A stretch of 64,000 nt of DNA from Trabulsiella odontotermitis (GTDB lineage: Bacteria > Pseudomonadota > Gammaproteobacteria > Enterobacterales > Enterobacteriaceae): positions 349,916-413,915 of the forward strand of contig NZ_LIFX01000003.1 of NCBI RefSeq assembly GCF_001297775.1. The letters are read 5' to 3'. Under the pieces are notes generated by a model. That model was given only the letters and a program-made list of their open reading frames with translations, did not search any database and was not told the DNA's origin. A program made the position numbers and the translations under genes. Positions 43,992-54,720 of this stretch are shown piece by piece; the first letter of the stretch is position 1, and every line of letters starts with the position of its first letter.

Positions 43992-45278
43992 TTATTCAGC
44001 CACGCTCTCCCGAATCGATTTCACCGGCACTACTTTCACCTGCTTAATCATGTTGTCCTGTACGTCGAGAATATCGATATCGTACTGATGAATGCGCACG
44101 CGGGTGCCGACCGCCGGGATCTCTTCCAGCGCTTCCAGAATCATGCCGTTGATGGTGCGGGCTTCGTCTTCCGGCATACGCCAGTTGAACGCCTTGTTGA
44201 GTTCGCGCACGTTGGCGCTGCCGTCGATAATCACCGAGCCGTCATTCTGCGGCGTGACTTCTTCCGCCAGCGACGGCGACATGGAAGTGGTGAAATCACC
44301 GACGATCTCTTCCAGAATGTCTTCCACAGTGACCAGTCCCTGAATATCGCCATATTCATCAACGACCAGCCCCACTTTCTTTTTATTCCGCTGAAATTTC
44401 ACCAGTTGTGTGCTGAGCGGCGTGCCTTCCGGCACATAGTAGATTTCATCTGCCGCGCGGAGCATCACCTCTTTGGTGAACTCCTTTTTCTCGGTCATCA
44501 GCCGGTAGGCTTCCCGCACGCGCAGCATGCTGATGGCGTCGTCCAGCGAATCGCGGTAGAGCACAATGCGCCCGTGCGGGGAGTGGGTGAGCTGGCGGAC
44601 GATGGATTTCCAGTCATCGTTAATGTCGATGCCGACAATCTCATTACGCGGCACCATGATGTCGTTGACGCTGACTTTTTCCAGATCCAGTACCGACAGC
44701 AGCATGTCCTGATTACGGCGGGAGATTTGCGAGCGTGATTCGTTAACAATGGTGCGCAGTTCGTCTTTACTGAGCGCGCCGCTAATCACCGTATCGGCTT
44801 TGATCCCCATCAGGCGCATCAGCATGCGGGTGATGGTGTTCAGCAGCCAGACCAGCGGCATCATTAATACCTGCAATGGCGCTAACAGAAAACTGCTCGG
44901 GAAGGCGACCTTTTCCGGGTACAGCGCGGCGATGGTTTTTGGCAACACTTCGGCGAATACCAGCACCACAAAGGTCAATACCCCGGTGGCGATCGCCACA
45001 CCCGCATCGCCATACAGGCGCATCCCGACGATGGTGCCGAGCGCCGAGGCCAGAATGTTCACCAGGTTATTGCCAATCAGAACCAGGCTGATGAGACGAT
45101 CGGGTTTGCGCAGCAACTTTTCGACGCGCCTGGCCGGGCGGTTGCCTTGCTTGGCCAGATGACGCAGCCGGTAGCGGTTCAGCGTCATCATGCCGGTTTC
45201 AGAACCGGAGAAATAGGCGGAAATGACCACCATGATGATCAGTGTGATGATCAGCGCAGTGGTTGAGATATGTTCCAA
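43992..45278 (-). CDS. corB: Magnesium/cobalt efflux-type protein CorB (YfjD)
   Basis: The 428-residue product has an N-terminal DUF21 membrane domain (about residues 1-180, with GNNLVNILASALGT and ...EVLPKTIAALYPEK), a CBS pair (about 195-320, DIMVPRNEIVGIDIN and VVDEYGDIQGLVTVEDILEEIVGDF) and a CorC/HlyC transporter-associated domain. It belongs to the CNNM/CorB family of Mg2+ exporters, and Co2+ resistance genes of Salmonella. Length equals E. coli YfjD. Confidence 0.95.
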   Translation of the reverse strand: MEHISTTALIITLIIMVVISAYFSGSETGMMTLNRYRLRHLAKQGNRPARRVEKLLRKPDRLISLVLIGNNLVNILASALGTIVGMRLYGDAGVAIATGVLTFVVLVFAEVLPKTIAALYPEKVAFPSSFLLAPLQVLMMPLVWLLNTITRMLMRLMGIKADTVISGALSKDELRTIVNESRSQISRRNQDMLLSVLDLEKVSVNDIMVPRNEIVGIDINDDWKSIVRQLTHSPHGRIVLYRDSLDDAISMLRVREAYRLMTEKKEFTKEVMLRAADEIYYVPEGTPLSTQLVKFQRNKKKVGLVVDEYGDIQGLVTVEDILEEIVGDFTTSMSPSLAEEVTPQNDGSVIIDGSANVRELNKAFNWRMPEDEARTINGMILEALEEIPAVGTRVRIHQYDIDILDVQDNMIKQVKVVPVKSIRESVAE

Positions 45279-45297
45279 GACGGAATTCCTTTATCGC

Positions 45298-46089
45298 TTA
45301 ACCCGCGAATTGTTGGATAAGACGGCTGCCAAAATAGGCCAGCGTCAGCAATCCGGCACCCGCTACGTTAAACCAGACGACGCGACGACCGCGCCAGCCT
45401 TCATGATAGTGGCCCCACAACAATACGATATAGACAAACCATGCGATGATGGAAAGGACCGCCTTATCGAGATTTTCGATGCTGAAGAGATTCTGCATAT
45501 AAAACAGGCCAGTGCAGAGCGTGAGCGTCAGCAGCACGACGCCGACCTGGGTGATGTGAAACATTTTTCGCTCAATGCTCATCAGCGGTGGCATTTCGCT
45601 GCTGAATGCCAGCTTTTTGTTTTTCAGCTGATAGTCGATCCAGGCGAGCTGCAGGGCATACAACGCGGCAATGATGAGCGTCGCATAGGCGAACAGCGAC
45701 AGGCCGATGTGGATCATCATGCCCGGCGTGGCTTCAAGATGGGTGATGAACTCATTGGGCATGAACGTGGCTAACGCCAGGTTGATCAAGGCAAAGGCGT
45801 AGACAATCGGCAGCAGCAGCCAGCCGCGATTGCGCGAGGCGACGATGGTCATCACGATGCAGATCAGCAGGCTGACCAGCGACCCGACATTCAGAATGCT
45901 CAGATTCTGTCCGCTTTCGCCACCGGGGAATATGCGCGCCTGCAAGGCAAAGGCGTGGCTGATGAGCGCGATAACGGCGGAAATAATTGCCATGCGACGC
46001 CAGCCGCTGTTTTTTTGCAGCAAACCGGGAATGATCAACGCGAGGCTGACAGAGTAAGCGACCAGAGCTAACAAGGCAAAAACAGGCAT
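45298..46089 (-). CDS. corE: Inner membrane protein CorE (YpjD)
   Basis: The 263-residue product has about eight membrane helices (LLALVAYSVSLALIIPGLLQ to AGAGLLTLAYFGSRLIQQF) and belongs to the CcsA-like cytochrome c assembly family fold. YpjD accompanies CorB in cobalt/magnesium tolerance in Salmonella. ATG 46089 (MPVFALLAL) fits the family length; upstream 46167 does not. It lies 19 bases upstream of corB and faces away from ffh. Confidence 0.93.
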   Translation of the reverse strand: MPVFALLALVAYSVSLALIIPGLLQKNSGWRRMAIISAVIALISHAFALQARIFPGGESGQNLSILNVGSLVSLLICIVMTIVASRNRGWLLLPIVYAFALINLALATFMPNEFITHLEATPGMMIHIGLSLFAYATLIIAALYALQLAWIDYQLKNKKLAFSSEMPPLMSIERKMFHITQVGVVLLTLTLCTGLFYMQNLFSIENLDKAVLSIIAWFVYIVLLWGHYHEGWRGRRVVWFNVAGAGLLTLAYFGSRLIQQFAG

Positions 46090-46255
46090 ATAGGTGTCAA
46101 CGGTTTGCTGGATAAGAAAGAGAATCAGTATACCGTCAGGAGACGTCCGCTCCAACCGTTGCATCACATCTCAGGATGTGTCGTGTTATACTGCGGCAAA
46201 TTTCTGGCTTTATGTCGCATCAGCGACTGAACGTTTCCACCTCAGGCGAGAGACA

Positions 46256-47617
46256 ATGTTTGATAATTTAACCGATCGTTTGTCGCGTACGCTGCGTAAT
46301 ATCAGCGGTCGCGGACGCCTTACTGAAGACAATATCAAAGAGACCCTGCGCGAAGTGCGCATGGCGCTGCTGGAAGCTGACGTTGCGCTGCCGGTCGTGC
46401 GTGACTTTATCAATCGCGTGAAAGAAAAAGCGGTGGGTCACGAGGTCAACAAAAGCCTGACGCCAGGACAGGAGTTCGTCAAAATCGTTCGTGACGAACT
46501 GGTTGCGGCGATGGGTGAGGAAAACCAGAGCCTGAACCTCGCGGCACAGCCACCGGCAGTCGTGCTGATGGCGGGTCTGCAGGGGGCCGGTAAAACGACC
46601 AGCGTCGCGAAACTGGGTAAATTCCTTCACGAGAAGCATAAAAAGAAAGTGCTGGTGGTTTCTGCGGACGTTTATCGCCCGGCGGCGATCAAGCAGCTGG
46701 AAACCCTGGCGCAGCAGGTCAGCGTGGATTTCTTCCCCTCGGACGTGGGGCAAAAACCGGTTGATATCGTTAACGCGGCGCTGAAAGAGGCGAAGCTGAA
46801 ATTCTACGACGTGCTGCTGGTGGATACCGCCGGTCGCCTGCACGTCGATGAAGCGATGATGGATGAAATCAAGCAGGTTCATGCATCGATCAACCCGGTA
46901 GAAACGCTGTTCGTGGTTGATGCCATGACCGGCCAGGATGCCGCAAACACAGCGAAAGCGTTCAACGAAGCGCTGCCGCTGACCGGTGTCGTGTTGACCA
47001 AAGTCGACGGCGACGCCCGTGGCGGTGCGGCGCTGTCTATCCGTCACATCACCGGTAAGCCGATCAAATTCCTTGGCGTTGGCGAGAAAAACGAAGCGCT
47101 GGAGCCGTTCCACCCGGATCGTATCGCCTCCCGTATTCTTGGCATGGGCGACGTACTGTCGCTGATCGAAGATATCGAGAGCAAAGTCGACCGCGCGCAG
47201 GCGGAGAAGCTGGCGAGCAAGCTGAAAAAAGGCGACGGCTTTGATCTGACCGATTTCCTTGAGCAACTGCGTCAGATGAAAAACATGGGCGGCATGGCGA
47301 GCCTGATGGGCAAACTGCCCGGCATGGGGCAGATCCCGGACAACGTAAAAGCGCAGATGGACGACAAAGTGCTGGTACGGATGGAGGCGATTATTAACTC
47401 CATGACGATGAAAGAGCGCGCCAAACCCGAAATCATCAAAGGTTCCCGTAAGCGCCGCATCGCTGCCGGTTGCGGTATGCAGGTGCAGGACGTTAACCGC
47501 CTGCTGAAACAGTTCGACGACATGCAGCGCATGATGAAGAAAATGAAGAAGGGCGGAATGGCGAAGATGATGCGGAATATGAAAGGGATGATGCCTCCCG
47601 GCTTCCCTGGACGTTAA
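46256..47617 (+). CDS. ffh: Signal recognition particle GTPase Ffh
   Basis: The 453-residue product has the N domain, G domain with GLQGAGKTTSVAKL (about 103-116), DTAGRLHVDEAMM and TKVDGDARGG, and the Met-rich M domain from about residue 300 with MRNMKGMMPPGFPGR at the end. It binds signal peptides and 4.5S RNA and docks with FtsY. Start 46256 equals E. coli Ffh. Confidence 0.98.
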   Translation: MFDNLTDRLSRTLRNISGRGRLTEDNIKETLREVRMALLEADVALPVVRDFINRVKEKAVGHEVNKSLTPGQEFVKIVRDELVAAMGEENQSLNLAAQPPAVVLMAGLQGAGKTTSVAKLGKFLHEKHKKKVLVVSADVYRPAAIKQLETLAQQVSVDFFPSDVGQKPVDIVNAALKEAKLKFYDVLLVDTAGRLHVDEAMMDEIKQVHASINPVETLFVVDAMTGQDAANTAKAFNEALPLTGVVLTKVDGDARGGAALSIRHITGKPIKFLGVGEKNEALEPFHPDRIASRILGMGDVLSLIEDIESKVDRAQAEKLASKLKKGDGFDLTDFLEQLRQMKNMGGMASLMGKLPGMGQIPDNVKAQMDDKVLVRMEAIINSMTMKERAKPEIIKGSRKRRIAAGCGMQVQDVNRLLKQFDDMQRMMKKMKKGGMAKMMRNMKGMMPPGFPGR

Positions 47618-47667
47618 CTGGCCTGCACCGCCGACGGCCCTTGAGATCACGGTTTATTAACTGCTGA

Positions 47668-48019
<352 letters not shown>

Positions 48020-48037
48020 TCTGTCACGGTGGTCATG

Positions 48038-48586
48038 ATGAGCAAGCAACACACCGCACAAGCACCCGTCGAACCGATCGTATTGGGGAAAATGGGGTCT
48101 TCATACGGTATTCGTGGTTGGCTCAGAGTGTTTTCCTCCACCGAAGACGCCGAAAGCATTTTTGACTATCAGCCCTGGTTTATCCAGAAGGCGGGTCAGT
48201 GGCAAGAAGTCGAGCTGGAAAGCTGGCGTCACCACAATCAGGATATCGTCATTAAGCTGAAAGGCATTGACGATCGCGATGCCGCGAATCTGCTGACCAA
48301 TTGTGAAATTGTCGTAGATTCCTCGCAGTTGCCACCGCTGGAAGAGGGTGACTACTACTGGAAAGACCTGATGGGCTGCCAGGTAGTGACCACCGAAGGC
48401 TACGACCTCGGTAAAGTCATCGATATGATGGAAACCGGGTCGAATGACGTTCTCGTCATTAAGGCAAACCTGAAAGATGCGTTTGGTATCAAGGAGCGGT
48501 TGGTTCCGTTCCTCGATGGGCAGGTTATCAAGAAAGTCGATCTCACTACTCAAACGATTGAAGTAGATTGGGATCCTGGTTTTTAA
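48038..48586 (+). CDS. rimM: Ribosome maturation factor RimM
   Basis: The 182-residue product has the RimM N-terminal domain ([35 protein letters not shown]) and a PRC-barrel ([24 protein letters not shown]). It aids 30S head maturation and binds S19. ATG 48038 gives the E. coli length; 48029 is two codons and one base pair-rich start earlier. Confidence 0.97.
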   Translation: MSKQHTAQAPVEPIVLGKMGSSYGIRGWLRVFSSTEDAESIFDYQPWFIQKAGQWQEVELESWRHHNQDIVIKLKGIDDRDAANLLTNCEIVVDSSQLPPLEEGDYYWKDLMGCQVVTTEGYDLGKVIDMMETGSNDVLVIKANLKDAFGIKERLVPFLDGQVIKKVDLTTQTIEVDWDPGF

Positions 48587-48616
48587 ACCTCCGGATTACC
48601 GGTAAAAGACGGCGCT

Positions 48617-49384
48617 ATGTGGATTGGCATAATCAGCCTGTTTCCTGAAATGTTCCGCGCGATTACCGACTACGGGGTAACTGGCCGGGCAGTAAAAAAT
48701 GGCCTGCTGAGCATCCAGAACTGGAGTCCTCGTGACTTCACGCACGACCGGCACCGTACCGTGGACGATCGTCCTTACGGCGGCGGACCGGGGATGTTAA
48801 TGATGGTGCAACCCTTACGGGATGCCATTCATGCAGCAAAAGCCGCGGCAGGTGAAGGCGCAAAGGTGATCTATCTGTCACCTCAGGGGCGCAAGCTTGA
48901 TCAAGCAGGCGTCAGCGAACTGGCCACGAATCAAAAGCTGATTCTGGTGTGTGGTCGCTACGAAGGGATAGATGAGCGCGTAATCCAGACCGAGATTGAC
49001 GAAGAATGGTCTATCGGCGATTACGTTCTCAGTGGTGGTGAGTTACCAGCAATGACGCTGATTGACTCGGTTTCCCGGTTCATTCCGGGGGTACTGGGGC
49101 ATGAAGCTTCAGCAACGGAAGATTCCTTTGCTGATGGATTACTGGACTGTCCACACTATACTCGTCCTGAAGTGTTAGAAGGCATGGAAGTCCCGGCAGT
49201 GTTACTGTCAGGCAACCACGCTGAGATTCGTCGCTGGCGTTTGAAACAGTCGCTGGGCCGTACCTGGCTTAGAAGACCTGAACTTCTGGAAAACCTGGCT
49301 CTGACTGAAGAGCAAGCAAAGTTGCTGGCGGAGTTCAAAACGGAACACGCGCAACAGCAACATAAACATGATGGGTTGGCATAA
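48617..49384 (+). CDS. trmD: tRNA (guanine37-N1)-methyltransferase TrmD
   Basis: The 255-residue SPOUT enzyme methylates G37 of tRNAs that read CNN codons and prevents frameshifting. It has [51 protein letters not shown] and [11 protein letters not shown] from the knot. Length equals E. coli TrmD; third gene of the operon. Confidence 0.98.
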   Translation: MWIGIISLFPEMFRAITDYGVTGRAVKNGLLSIQNWSPRDFTHDRHRTVDDRPYGGGPGMLMMVQPLRDAIHAAKAAAGEGAKVIYLSPQGRKLDQAGVSELATNQKLILVCGRYEGIDERVIQTEIDEEWSIGDYVLSGGELPAMTLIDSVSRFIPGVLGHEASATEDSFADGLLDCPHYTRPEVLEGMEVPAVLLSGNHAEIRRWRLKQSLGRTWLRRPELLENLALTEEQAKLLAEFKTEHAQQQHKHDGLA

Positions 49385-49422
49385 CGCCCCCGAATATCAG
49401 TTTACCCAGGATAAGAGATTAA

Positions 49423-49773
<351 letters not shown>

Positions 49774-49800
49774 GATTCGCTCAGGCGACATCCTGTTTAA

Positions 49801-49832
49801 AAAGGGCTGGCCGAAAGGCTGGCCCTTTTTTT
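49801..49832 (+). terminator. Terminator of the rpsP operon
   Basis: GGGC-TG-GCC and GGC-TG-GCCC pair around GAAA, followed by seven T, 28 bases after rplS. Confidence 0.88.
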
Positions 49833-49843
49833 GTCTCTGCGTT

Positions 49844-50326
49844 TTATGGTTCGCTGATGACAATGGCGACGCGGCGGTTTTCGGCGCGGCCCTGTGCGGT
49901 TTTGTTGCTGCTGACCGGGAACTGTTTGCCGAGCCCTCGGGTGGTCAGATTGCTGCGCGGAATGTGTGCGCCTTCGGCCCACGCATCGGCCACAATGTTG
50001 GCGCGTTTGAGAGAAAGCGCTTCGTTGTAACTGTCTTCGCCGTAATTATCAGTGTGACCGTCCATGCGCGCATGCGTAATGCCGGTGGCGGCGAGATGTG
50101 ACGCCATACCTGCAATTTGCTGTTTGCTGCCATCGTTTAGCGTGTAGTCGTTTTTACCGAACAGAATTTTATCGGAAAGCCCGAGTGACCAGTCGCCGTT
50201 GAGATCGTTAAAGCCATACGATTTCATGGCGGCGACCTGTTCAGGCGAAAATTTTCCTTGCGGCGCCTGACAGCCTGTCAGAAACAGCGTTGCCAGCAAA
50301 GCCGGTGCGACATAACGACCGAGCAT
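49844..50326 (-). CDS. yfiB: OmpA-like lipoprotein YfiB
   Basis: The 160-residue lipoprotein has lipobox LTGC (Cys19) and an OmpA-type peptidoglycan-binding domain (HARMDGHTDNYGEDSYNEALSLKRANIVADAWAEG, then TRGLGKQFPVSSNKTAQGRAENRRV). In the YfiBNR system it sequesters YfiR under envelope stress and frees YfiN. Last of the three-gene operon yfiR-yfiN-yfiB; 17 bases follow yfiN. Confidence 0.92.
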   Translation of the reverse strand: MLGRYVAPALLATLFLTGCQAPQGKFSPEQVAAMKSYGFNDLNGDWSLGLSDKILFGKNDYTLNDGSKQQIAGMASHLAATGITHARMDGHTDNYGEDSYNEALSLKRANIVADAWAEGAHIPRSNLTTRGLGKQFPVSSNKTAQGRAENRRVAIVISEP

Positions 50327-50343
50327 ATTTCTTTCCTTATTGC

Positions 50344-51564
50344 TTATGATGAAGTCTTAGCACGTTGATTTTTCATTAAATACATATTCTGGTCCGCCAG
50401 TTCCTGCAGGCTTTCAACCGAGGTATGCTCCCACGTCAGCGCATAACCGACGCTCAGTGAGAACGGGGTGTAAAGCCCGTTGTGGAGGTTGAACGGCGGA
50501 ACGAAATGTTGTGACAGCGCAGTACAAAGGCGCTGCACTTCATTTTCGCTGTGAACGCCATACAGGATCATGGCGAACTCATCGCCGCCAAGCCGGTAGG
50601 CGATATGACGTTTGCCGCCAAAATCACTCAGCCGTTTCGCCACTTCCATCAGTACGCAATCACCGGCGGCGTGTCCCCAGGTATCATTAATAAACTTGAA
50701 ATTATCGCCGTCGAGAAACAGCAATGCAGAACTGGTTCTGGCGCGTTTGTCGTTCATCAGCGCGGCGATAGAACTGCGAAATGACGCGCGGTTTGCCAGC
50801 CCGGTGAGGGGATCATGCAATGCGGTGCGCAGCAACTGGGCATTTTTGGCCTGCAGTTTCAACTGCCACTCCTCCATTTCATCAAGCAGGCTGTTGAAGT
50901 CCTGGGCAAAATGATGGAATTCTTCTATCGGTTCTTCCGGGACGCGGCGGGAAAAATTACGGTTGGTACGCACGTCATGAACGACATCAGTGATATTTTG
51001 CAGCGCCGTCACCACATCCGCATGCAGGTAGCGAGTGACCAATAGCGCCACCACAGCGGCCAGCAGAATACAGGCGGTGAGTACCGCCAGCGACATCCAG
51101 ATAAAATGGCTGATCAGGCTGGCGCGTGCGGTTAAGTGAATAACGCCGACCATCTGATCGTTATGCCAGACTGGCTGCGATACCGGCACGGGAAACAGCC
51201 AGCGGTTAACCAGGTTGTTCAGTGCGTCCTGTTTTTCGCCGGGAATGTATGACCAGTAAGCGAAGCGCTGGAGGTTGCGATCCATCACTTCGGCCACGGC
51301 GAATTGCCCCTGTTTGCCGAGCGTCCGGAGCGTTTCTGTGGCGGCAGCGCTGTCACCAAACACCAGTGACGCCTCAAGGCTGTGACTCATGGTGGCGCCG
51401 GTCAGTTCGAGGTTGTTTTGCGCATACTGTTTCAGCGTCAGAACCGACGCGATGCTTAACAGCAGCCAGACCAGCATCATCGTAATAACGACGCTAATCA
51501 CGCTGATTTTCCGTAGGGTGTGTTTAAACGTCGGGCGTTGAAGAGGGGTTATATCCTTATTCAT
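50344..51564 (-). CDS. dgcN: Diguanylate cyclase DgcN (YfiN)
   Basis: The 406-residue product has two membrane helices (about residues 25-47 and 155-180) around a CHASE8 periplasmic domain, a HAMP region and a GGDEF domain with ALHDPLTGLANR, LFLDGDNFKFINDTWGHAAGD and RLGGDEFAM. It makes c-di-GMP and promotes attachment. I see no RxxD inhibitory site five residues before GGDEF. ATG 51564 overlaps yfiR by eight bases; 51582 is the ORF limit. YfiR represses it from the periplasm. Confidence 0.93.
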   Translation of the reverse strand: MNKDITPLQRPTFKHTLRKISVISVVITMMLVWLLLSIASVLTLKQYAQNNLELTGATMSHSLEASLVFGDSAAATETLRTLGKQGQFAVAEVMDRNLQRFAYWSYIPGEKQDALNNLVNRWLFPVPVSQPVWHNDQMVGVIHLTARASLISHFIWMSLAVLTACILLAAVVALLVTRYLHADVVTALQNITDVVHDVRTNRNFSRRVPEEPIEEFHHFAQDFNSLLDEMEEWQLKLQAKNAQLLRTALHDPLTGLANRASFRSSIAALMNDKRARTSSALLFLDGDNFKFINDTWGHAAGDCVLMEVAKRLSDFGGKRHIAYRLGGDEFAMILYGVHSENEVQRLCTALSQHFVPPFNLHNGLYTPFSLSVGYALTWEHTSVESLQELADQNMYLMKNQRAKTSS

Positions 51565-52090
51565 GCTCTTTAGTCCGTGCAAGCATTAATACCTCAGGAT
51601 TCACTCTGACGCCGCTGCGGGTCAGTACGTCAAGATTTACAGAAAATTTCACCGTCGCTGAACGAAATATCAGGCAAAAGGCGCTGCCCGCAGCACATTC
51701 AGGGTTTTGTTCGGCAATTGTCAGTACAGGGTGGGGCTGAAGTTTTCCCGTCAGGGCTATTTGTTGTGAAGGCGATTCACTGCCGAAATAAAGCGCGTTA
51801 CAGCGGGCAGAGAGCGCTTCCTGATCGTTTTTCACCACGACAGGCTGGTAGGGTAGCGGCGTTGAGGCGCCATCACTTAAGGCCTGCGTAAAGCGGGAAG
51901 AGGAAAAAATACACAAGCGTGGCGCTTCGCTGAGATTCGGCCAGCGTGTATAACTGACAATGCCAGAGACGATAGCGCGTACTGCGTTGTCGGCGGCAGG
52001 GGTTGTTGCTGCGAAGAGCGGTTTACCTGCAAAAATAAGCGCCAGTACCCATAAGAGCCGGTAAGAGAATTTCCAACGTGGGTTGCTCAC
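51557..52090 (-). CDS. yfiR: Periplasmic YfiR, repressor of DgcN
   Basis: The mature protein has VRAIVSGIVSYTRWPNLSEAPRLCIFSSSRF and the two Cys pairs (LC...RCN and PECAAGSAFC) of YfiR, which binds DgcN in the periplasm and is redox sensitive. The signal peptide is KFSYRLLWVLALIFAGKPLFA. GTG 52090 gives 177 residues, close to E. coli (172); ATG 52168 would add 26 residues, and lacks a ribosome site. It is the first gene of the operon. Confidence 0.86.
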   Translation of the reverse strand: MSNPRWKFSYRLLWVLALIFAGKPLFAATTPAADNAVRAIVSGIVSYTRWPNLSEAPRLCIFSSSRFTQALSDGASTPLPYQPVVVKNDQEALSARCNALYFGSESPSQQIALTGKLQPHPVLTIAEQNPECAAGSAFCLIFRSATVKFSVNLDVLTRSGVRVNPEVLMLARTKEHE

Positions 52091-52295
52091 CAAAAACCGC
52101 CGTGCAGCCTGAAATAAAACATGAGTCAATGTATCTTTAAGATTATCACTATTAACTAAGGCAGTCATTACGCACTGAAATTGATTATCTGGCCTTTAGG
52201 TGAATCTTAATCAGAATAGCGAAACGTTTTGCATCATTACTGGTTGATCCTGCTGTACGATTATTTAATCACCTTATCGAGTGCGCATAAATGGT

Positions 52296-52313
52296 GTAAA
52301 TAAATAATTACAT
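52296..52313. promoter_or_regulatory. TyrR box (distal) upstream of aroF
   Basis: TGTAAATAAATAATTACA matches TGTAAA-N6-TTTACA at 11 of 12 defined positions, 148 bases before aroF. Confidence 0.75.
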
Positions 52314-52348
52314 TGATTATGGCGAGAAAATGGCTTAAAAATGGTTGT

Positions 52349-52366
52349 TGTAAAGTAATGTTTACG
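52349..52366. promoter_or_regulatory. TyrR box (proximal, strong) upstream of aroF
   Basis: TGTAAAGTAATGTTTACG matches the TyrR consensus at 11 of 12 defined positions. Two boxes in this region agree with tyrosine repression of aroF-tyrA. No other gene occurs between yfiR (52090) and aroF (52461). Confidence 0.82.
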
Positions 52367-52460
52367 TATTGTGGCTTGTATTCTTTACTGTCTGTGATAT
52401 CGTGATGTCTCCTCAGGTGAGGAAACCACTATCGCAAACGAGCTATACAGGATCGCCATC

Positions 52461-53531
52461 ATGCAAAAAGACGCGCTGAACAACGTACATATCTCCGACG
52501 AACAGATACTGATCACCCCTGAACAACTGAAAGTCGAATTTCCGCTGAGTGCAGAACAGGAAGCCCAGGTGGAGCATTCCCGCCAGACGATTTCCGACAT
52601 CATCGCTGGTCGCGATCCGCGCCTGCTGGTGGTGTGTGGACCCTGCTCGATTCACGATCCGGAAACCGCGATTGAATATGCTCGTCGATTTAAAGCACTT
52701 GCCGCAGAGGTCAGCGATAGCCTCTATCTGGTGATGCGCGTCTATTTTGAAAAACCCCGTACCACCGTTGGCTGGAAGGGGCTGATTAACGATCCGCACA
52801 TGGATGGCTCGTTTGATGTTGAATCTGGTCTGAAAATTGCGCGTCGTCTGCTGCTCGAACTGGTGAACATGGGGCTGCCGCTGGCGACCGAAGCGCTGGA
52901 TCCGAACAGCCCGCAATACCTGGGCGATCTTTTTAGCTGGTCGGCGATTGGCGCACGTACCACCGAATCGCAGACTCACCGCGAAATGGCCTCCGGCCTT
53001 TCTATGCCTGTCGGCTTTAAAAACGGCACGGACGGTAGCCTCGCCACGGCGATCAACGCCATGCGCGCCGCTGCAATGCCGCACCGCTTTGTCGGTATCA
53101 ACCAGGCCGGGCAGGTTTGCCTGTTGCAAACGCAGGGGAATCCGGACGGGCATGTAATTTTACGCGGCGGCAAAGCGCCGAACTACAGCCCGTCAGATGT
53201 TACGCAGTGTGAAAAAGAGATGGAACAGGCCGGGCTCAAACCCGCGCTGATGGTCGATTGCAGCCACGGTAACTCGAATAAAGATTTTCGTCGTCAGCCT
53301 GCTGTGGCAGAGTCCGTTGTGGCGCAGATCAAAGACGGAAACCGTTCTATCATTGGTCTGATGATTGAAAGCAATATTCATGAAGGTAATCAGTCGTCCG
53401 AACAGCCGCGCAGTGAGATGAAATACGGTGTGTCGGTGACAGACGCCTGCATTAGCTGGGAAACAACGGACGCGCTGCTGCGTGAAATTGATAAAGATCT
53501 GCGTGGCCAGTTGAAGGCGCGTCTGGGGTAA
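52461..53531 (+). CDS. aroF: Tyrosine-sensitive DAHP synthase AroF
   Basis: The 356-residue product condenses phosphoenolpyruvate and erythrose-4-phosphate, the first step of aromatic biosynthesis. It has [36 protein letters not shown], the active-site loops and [15 protein letters not shown]. Asn8 (LNN) is present, the residue tied to tyrosine feedback in E. coli. Eleven bases separate it from tyrA, so they form one operon. Confidence 0.97.
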   Translation: MQKDALNNVHISDEQILITPEQLKVEFPLSAEQEAQVEHSRQTISDIIAGRDPRLLVVCGPCSIHDPETAIEYARRFKALAAEVSDSLYLVMRVYFEKPRTTVGWKGLINDPHMDGSFDVESGLKIARRLLLELVNMGLPLATEALDPNSPQYLGDLFSWSAIGARTTESQTHREMASGLSMPVGFKNGTDGSLATAINAMRAAAMPHRFVGINQAGQVCLLQTQGNPDGHVILRGGKAPNYSPSDVTQCEKEMEQAGLKPALMVDCSHGNSNKDFRRQPAVAESVVAQIKDGNRSIIGLMIESNIHEGNQSSEQPRSEMKYGVSVTDACISWETTDALLREIDKDLRGQLKARLG

Positions 53532-53541
53532 GAGGAACGTT

Positions 53542-54663
53542 ATGGTTGCTGAACTGACCGCGCTGCGCGATCAAATTGATGAAGTCGATAAGGCGCTGCT
53601 GGGGCTGCTGGCGCGCCGTCTTGAGCTGGTCGCAGAAGTCGGCGAGGTAAAAAACAAATACGGCCTGCCGATTTATGTGCCGGAACGTGAAGCCTCAATG
53701 CTGGCGTCGCGCCGCGCAGAGGCGGAATCGCTCGGCGTTCCCCCGGATCTTATCGAAGATGTTCTGCGTCGGGTGATGCGGGAATCTTACTCCAGTGAGA
53801 ACGACAAAGGTTTTAAAACGCTGCGCCCGGATATGCGTCCGGTGGTGATTGTGGGCGGCGGCGGGCAGATGGGGCGTCTGTTTGAGAAGATGCTGACGCT
53901 GTCCGGCTACCAGGTCAGAATTCTGGAAAAAGAGGACTGGGCGCGGGCGGAGGAGATCGTTTCTGACGCCGGAATGGTGATCGTCAGTGTCCCTATTCAC
54001 GTGACAGAGCAAATTATCGCGAAGTTACCGGCGCTGCCTGCCGACTGCATTCTGGTCGATCTGGCATCGGTGAAAGCCGGGCCGTTAGAGGCGATGCTCA
54101 CCGCCCATAATGGGCCTGTTCTCGGGCTGCACCCGATGTTCGGGCCGGACAGCGGAAGCCTGGCGAAGCAGGTGGTGGTGTACTGCGATGGTCGCCAGCC
54201 GGAAGCGTATCAGTGGTTCCTGGAGCAGATTCAGGTGTGGGGGGCGAGGCTGCACCGCATCAGCGCCGTCGAGCACGATCAGAATATGGCCTTTATTCAG
54301 GCGCTGCGCCACTTTGCTACCTTTGCTTACGGCCTGCATCTGGCGGAAGAAAACGTGCAGCTTGAACAGCTGCTGGCGCTCTCATCACCCATCTATCGCC
54401 TTGAGCTGGCGATGGTCGGGCGTCTGTTTGCCCAGGATCCGCAGCTTTACGCCGATATCATTATGTCGTCGCAGAGCAATCTGCGGTTAATCAAACGCTA
54501 CTATCAACGCTTCGGCGAAGCCATTGGGTTGCTGGAGCAGGGCGATAAGCAGGCGTTTATCGACAGCTTCCGCAAGGTCGAGCACTGGTTCGGTGATTAC
54601 GCGATCCGCTTTCAGAACGAAAGCCGGGGATTGTTGCGTCAGGCGAACGACAGCCGTCAGTAA
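53542..54663 (+). CDS. tyrA: Chorismate mutase / prephenate dehydrogenase TyrA
   Basis: The 373-residue fusion has a chorismate mutase domain (1-90, [47 protein letters not shown]) and an NAD-binding prephenate dehydrogenase ([14 protein letters not shown] at about 100-113, then [11 protein letters not shown]). It leads to tyrosine. Same length as E. coli TyrA. Confidence 0.97.
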   Translation: MVAELTALRDQIDEVDKALLGLLARRLELVAEVGEVKNKYGLPIYVPEREASMLASRRAEAESLGVPPDLIEDVLRRVMRESYSSENDKGFKTLRPDMRPVVIVGGGGQMGRLFEKMLTLSGYQVRILEKEDWARAEEIVSDAGMVIVSVPIHVTEQIIAKLPALPADCILVDLASVKAGPLEAMLTAHNGPVLGLHPMFGPDSGSLAKQVVVYCDGRQPEAYQWFLEQIQVWGARLHRISAVEHDQNMAFIQALRHFATFAYGLHLAEENVQLEQLLALSSPIYRLELAMVGRLFAQDPQLYADIIMSSQSNLRLIKRYYQRFGEAIGLLEQGDKQAFIDSFRKVEHWFGDYAIRFQNESRGLLRQANDSRQ

Positions 54664-54680
54664 CTTTGCGAAAAAAAGAA

Positions 54681-54711
54681 AAGCCAGTGGGGAAACCCGC
54701 TGGCTTTTTTT
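54681..54711. terminator. Bidirectional terminator between tyrA and pheA
   Basis: AAGCCAG-T-GGG and CCC-G-CTGGCTT pair around GAAA, with A and T tracts on both sides, between convergent genes. Confidence 0.9.
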
Positions 54712-54720
54712 CGTCCCGCT

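Noticed and set aside
46268..47650. A 460-residue open frame on the minus strand opposite ffh
   Set aside because: It is the antisense shadow of a highly conserved gene; no ribosome site and His/Phe/Arg-rich composition typical of reverse frames.
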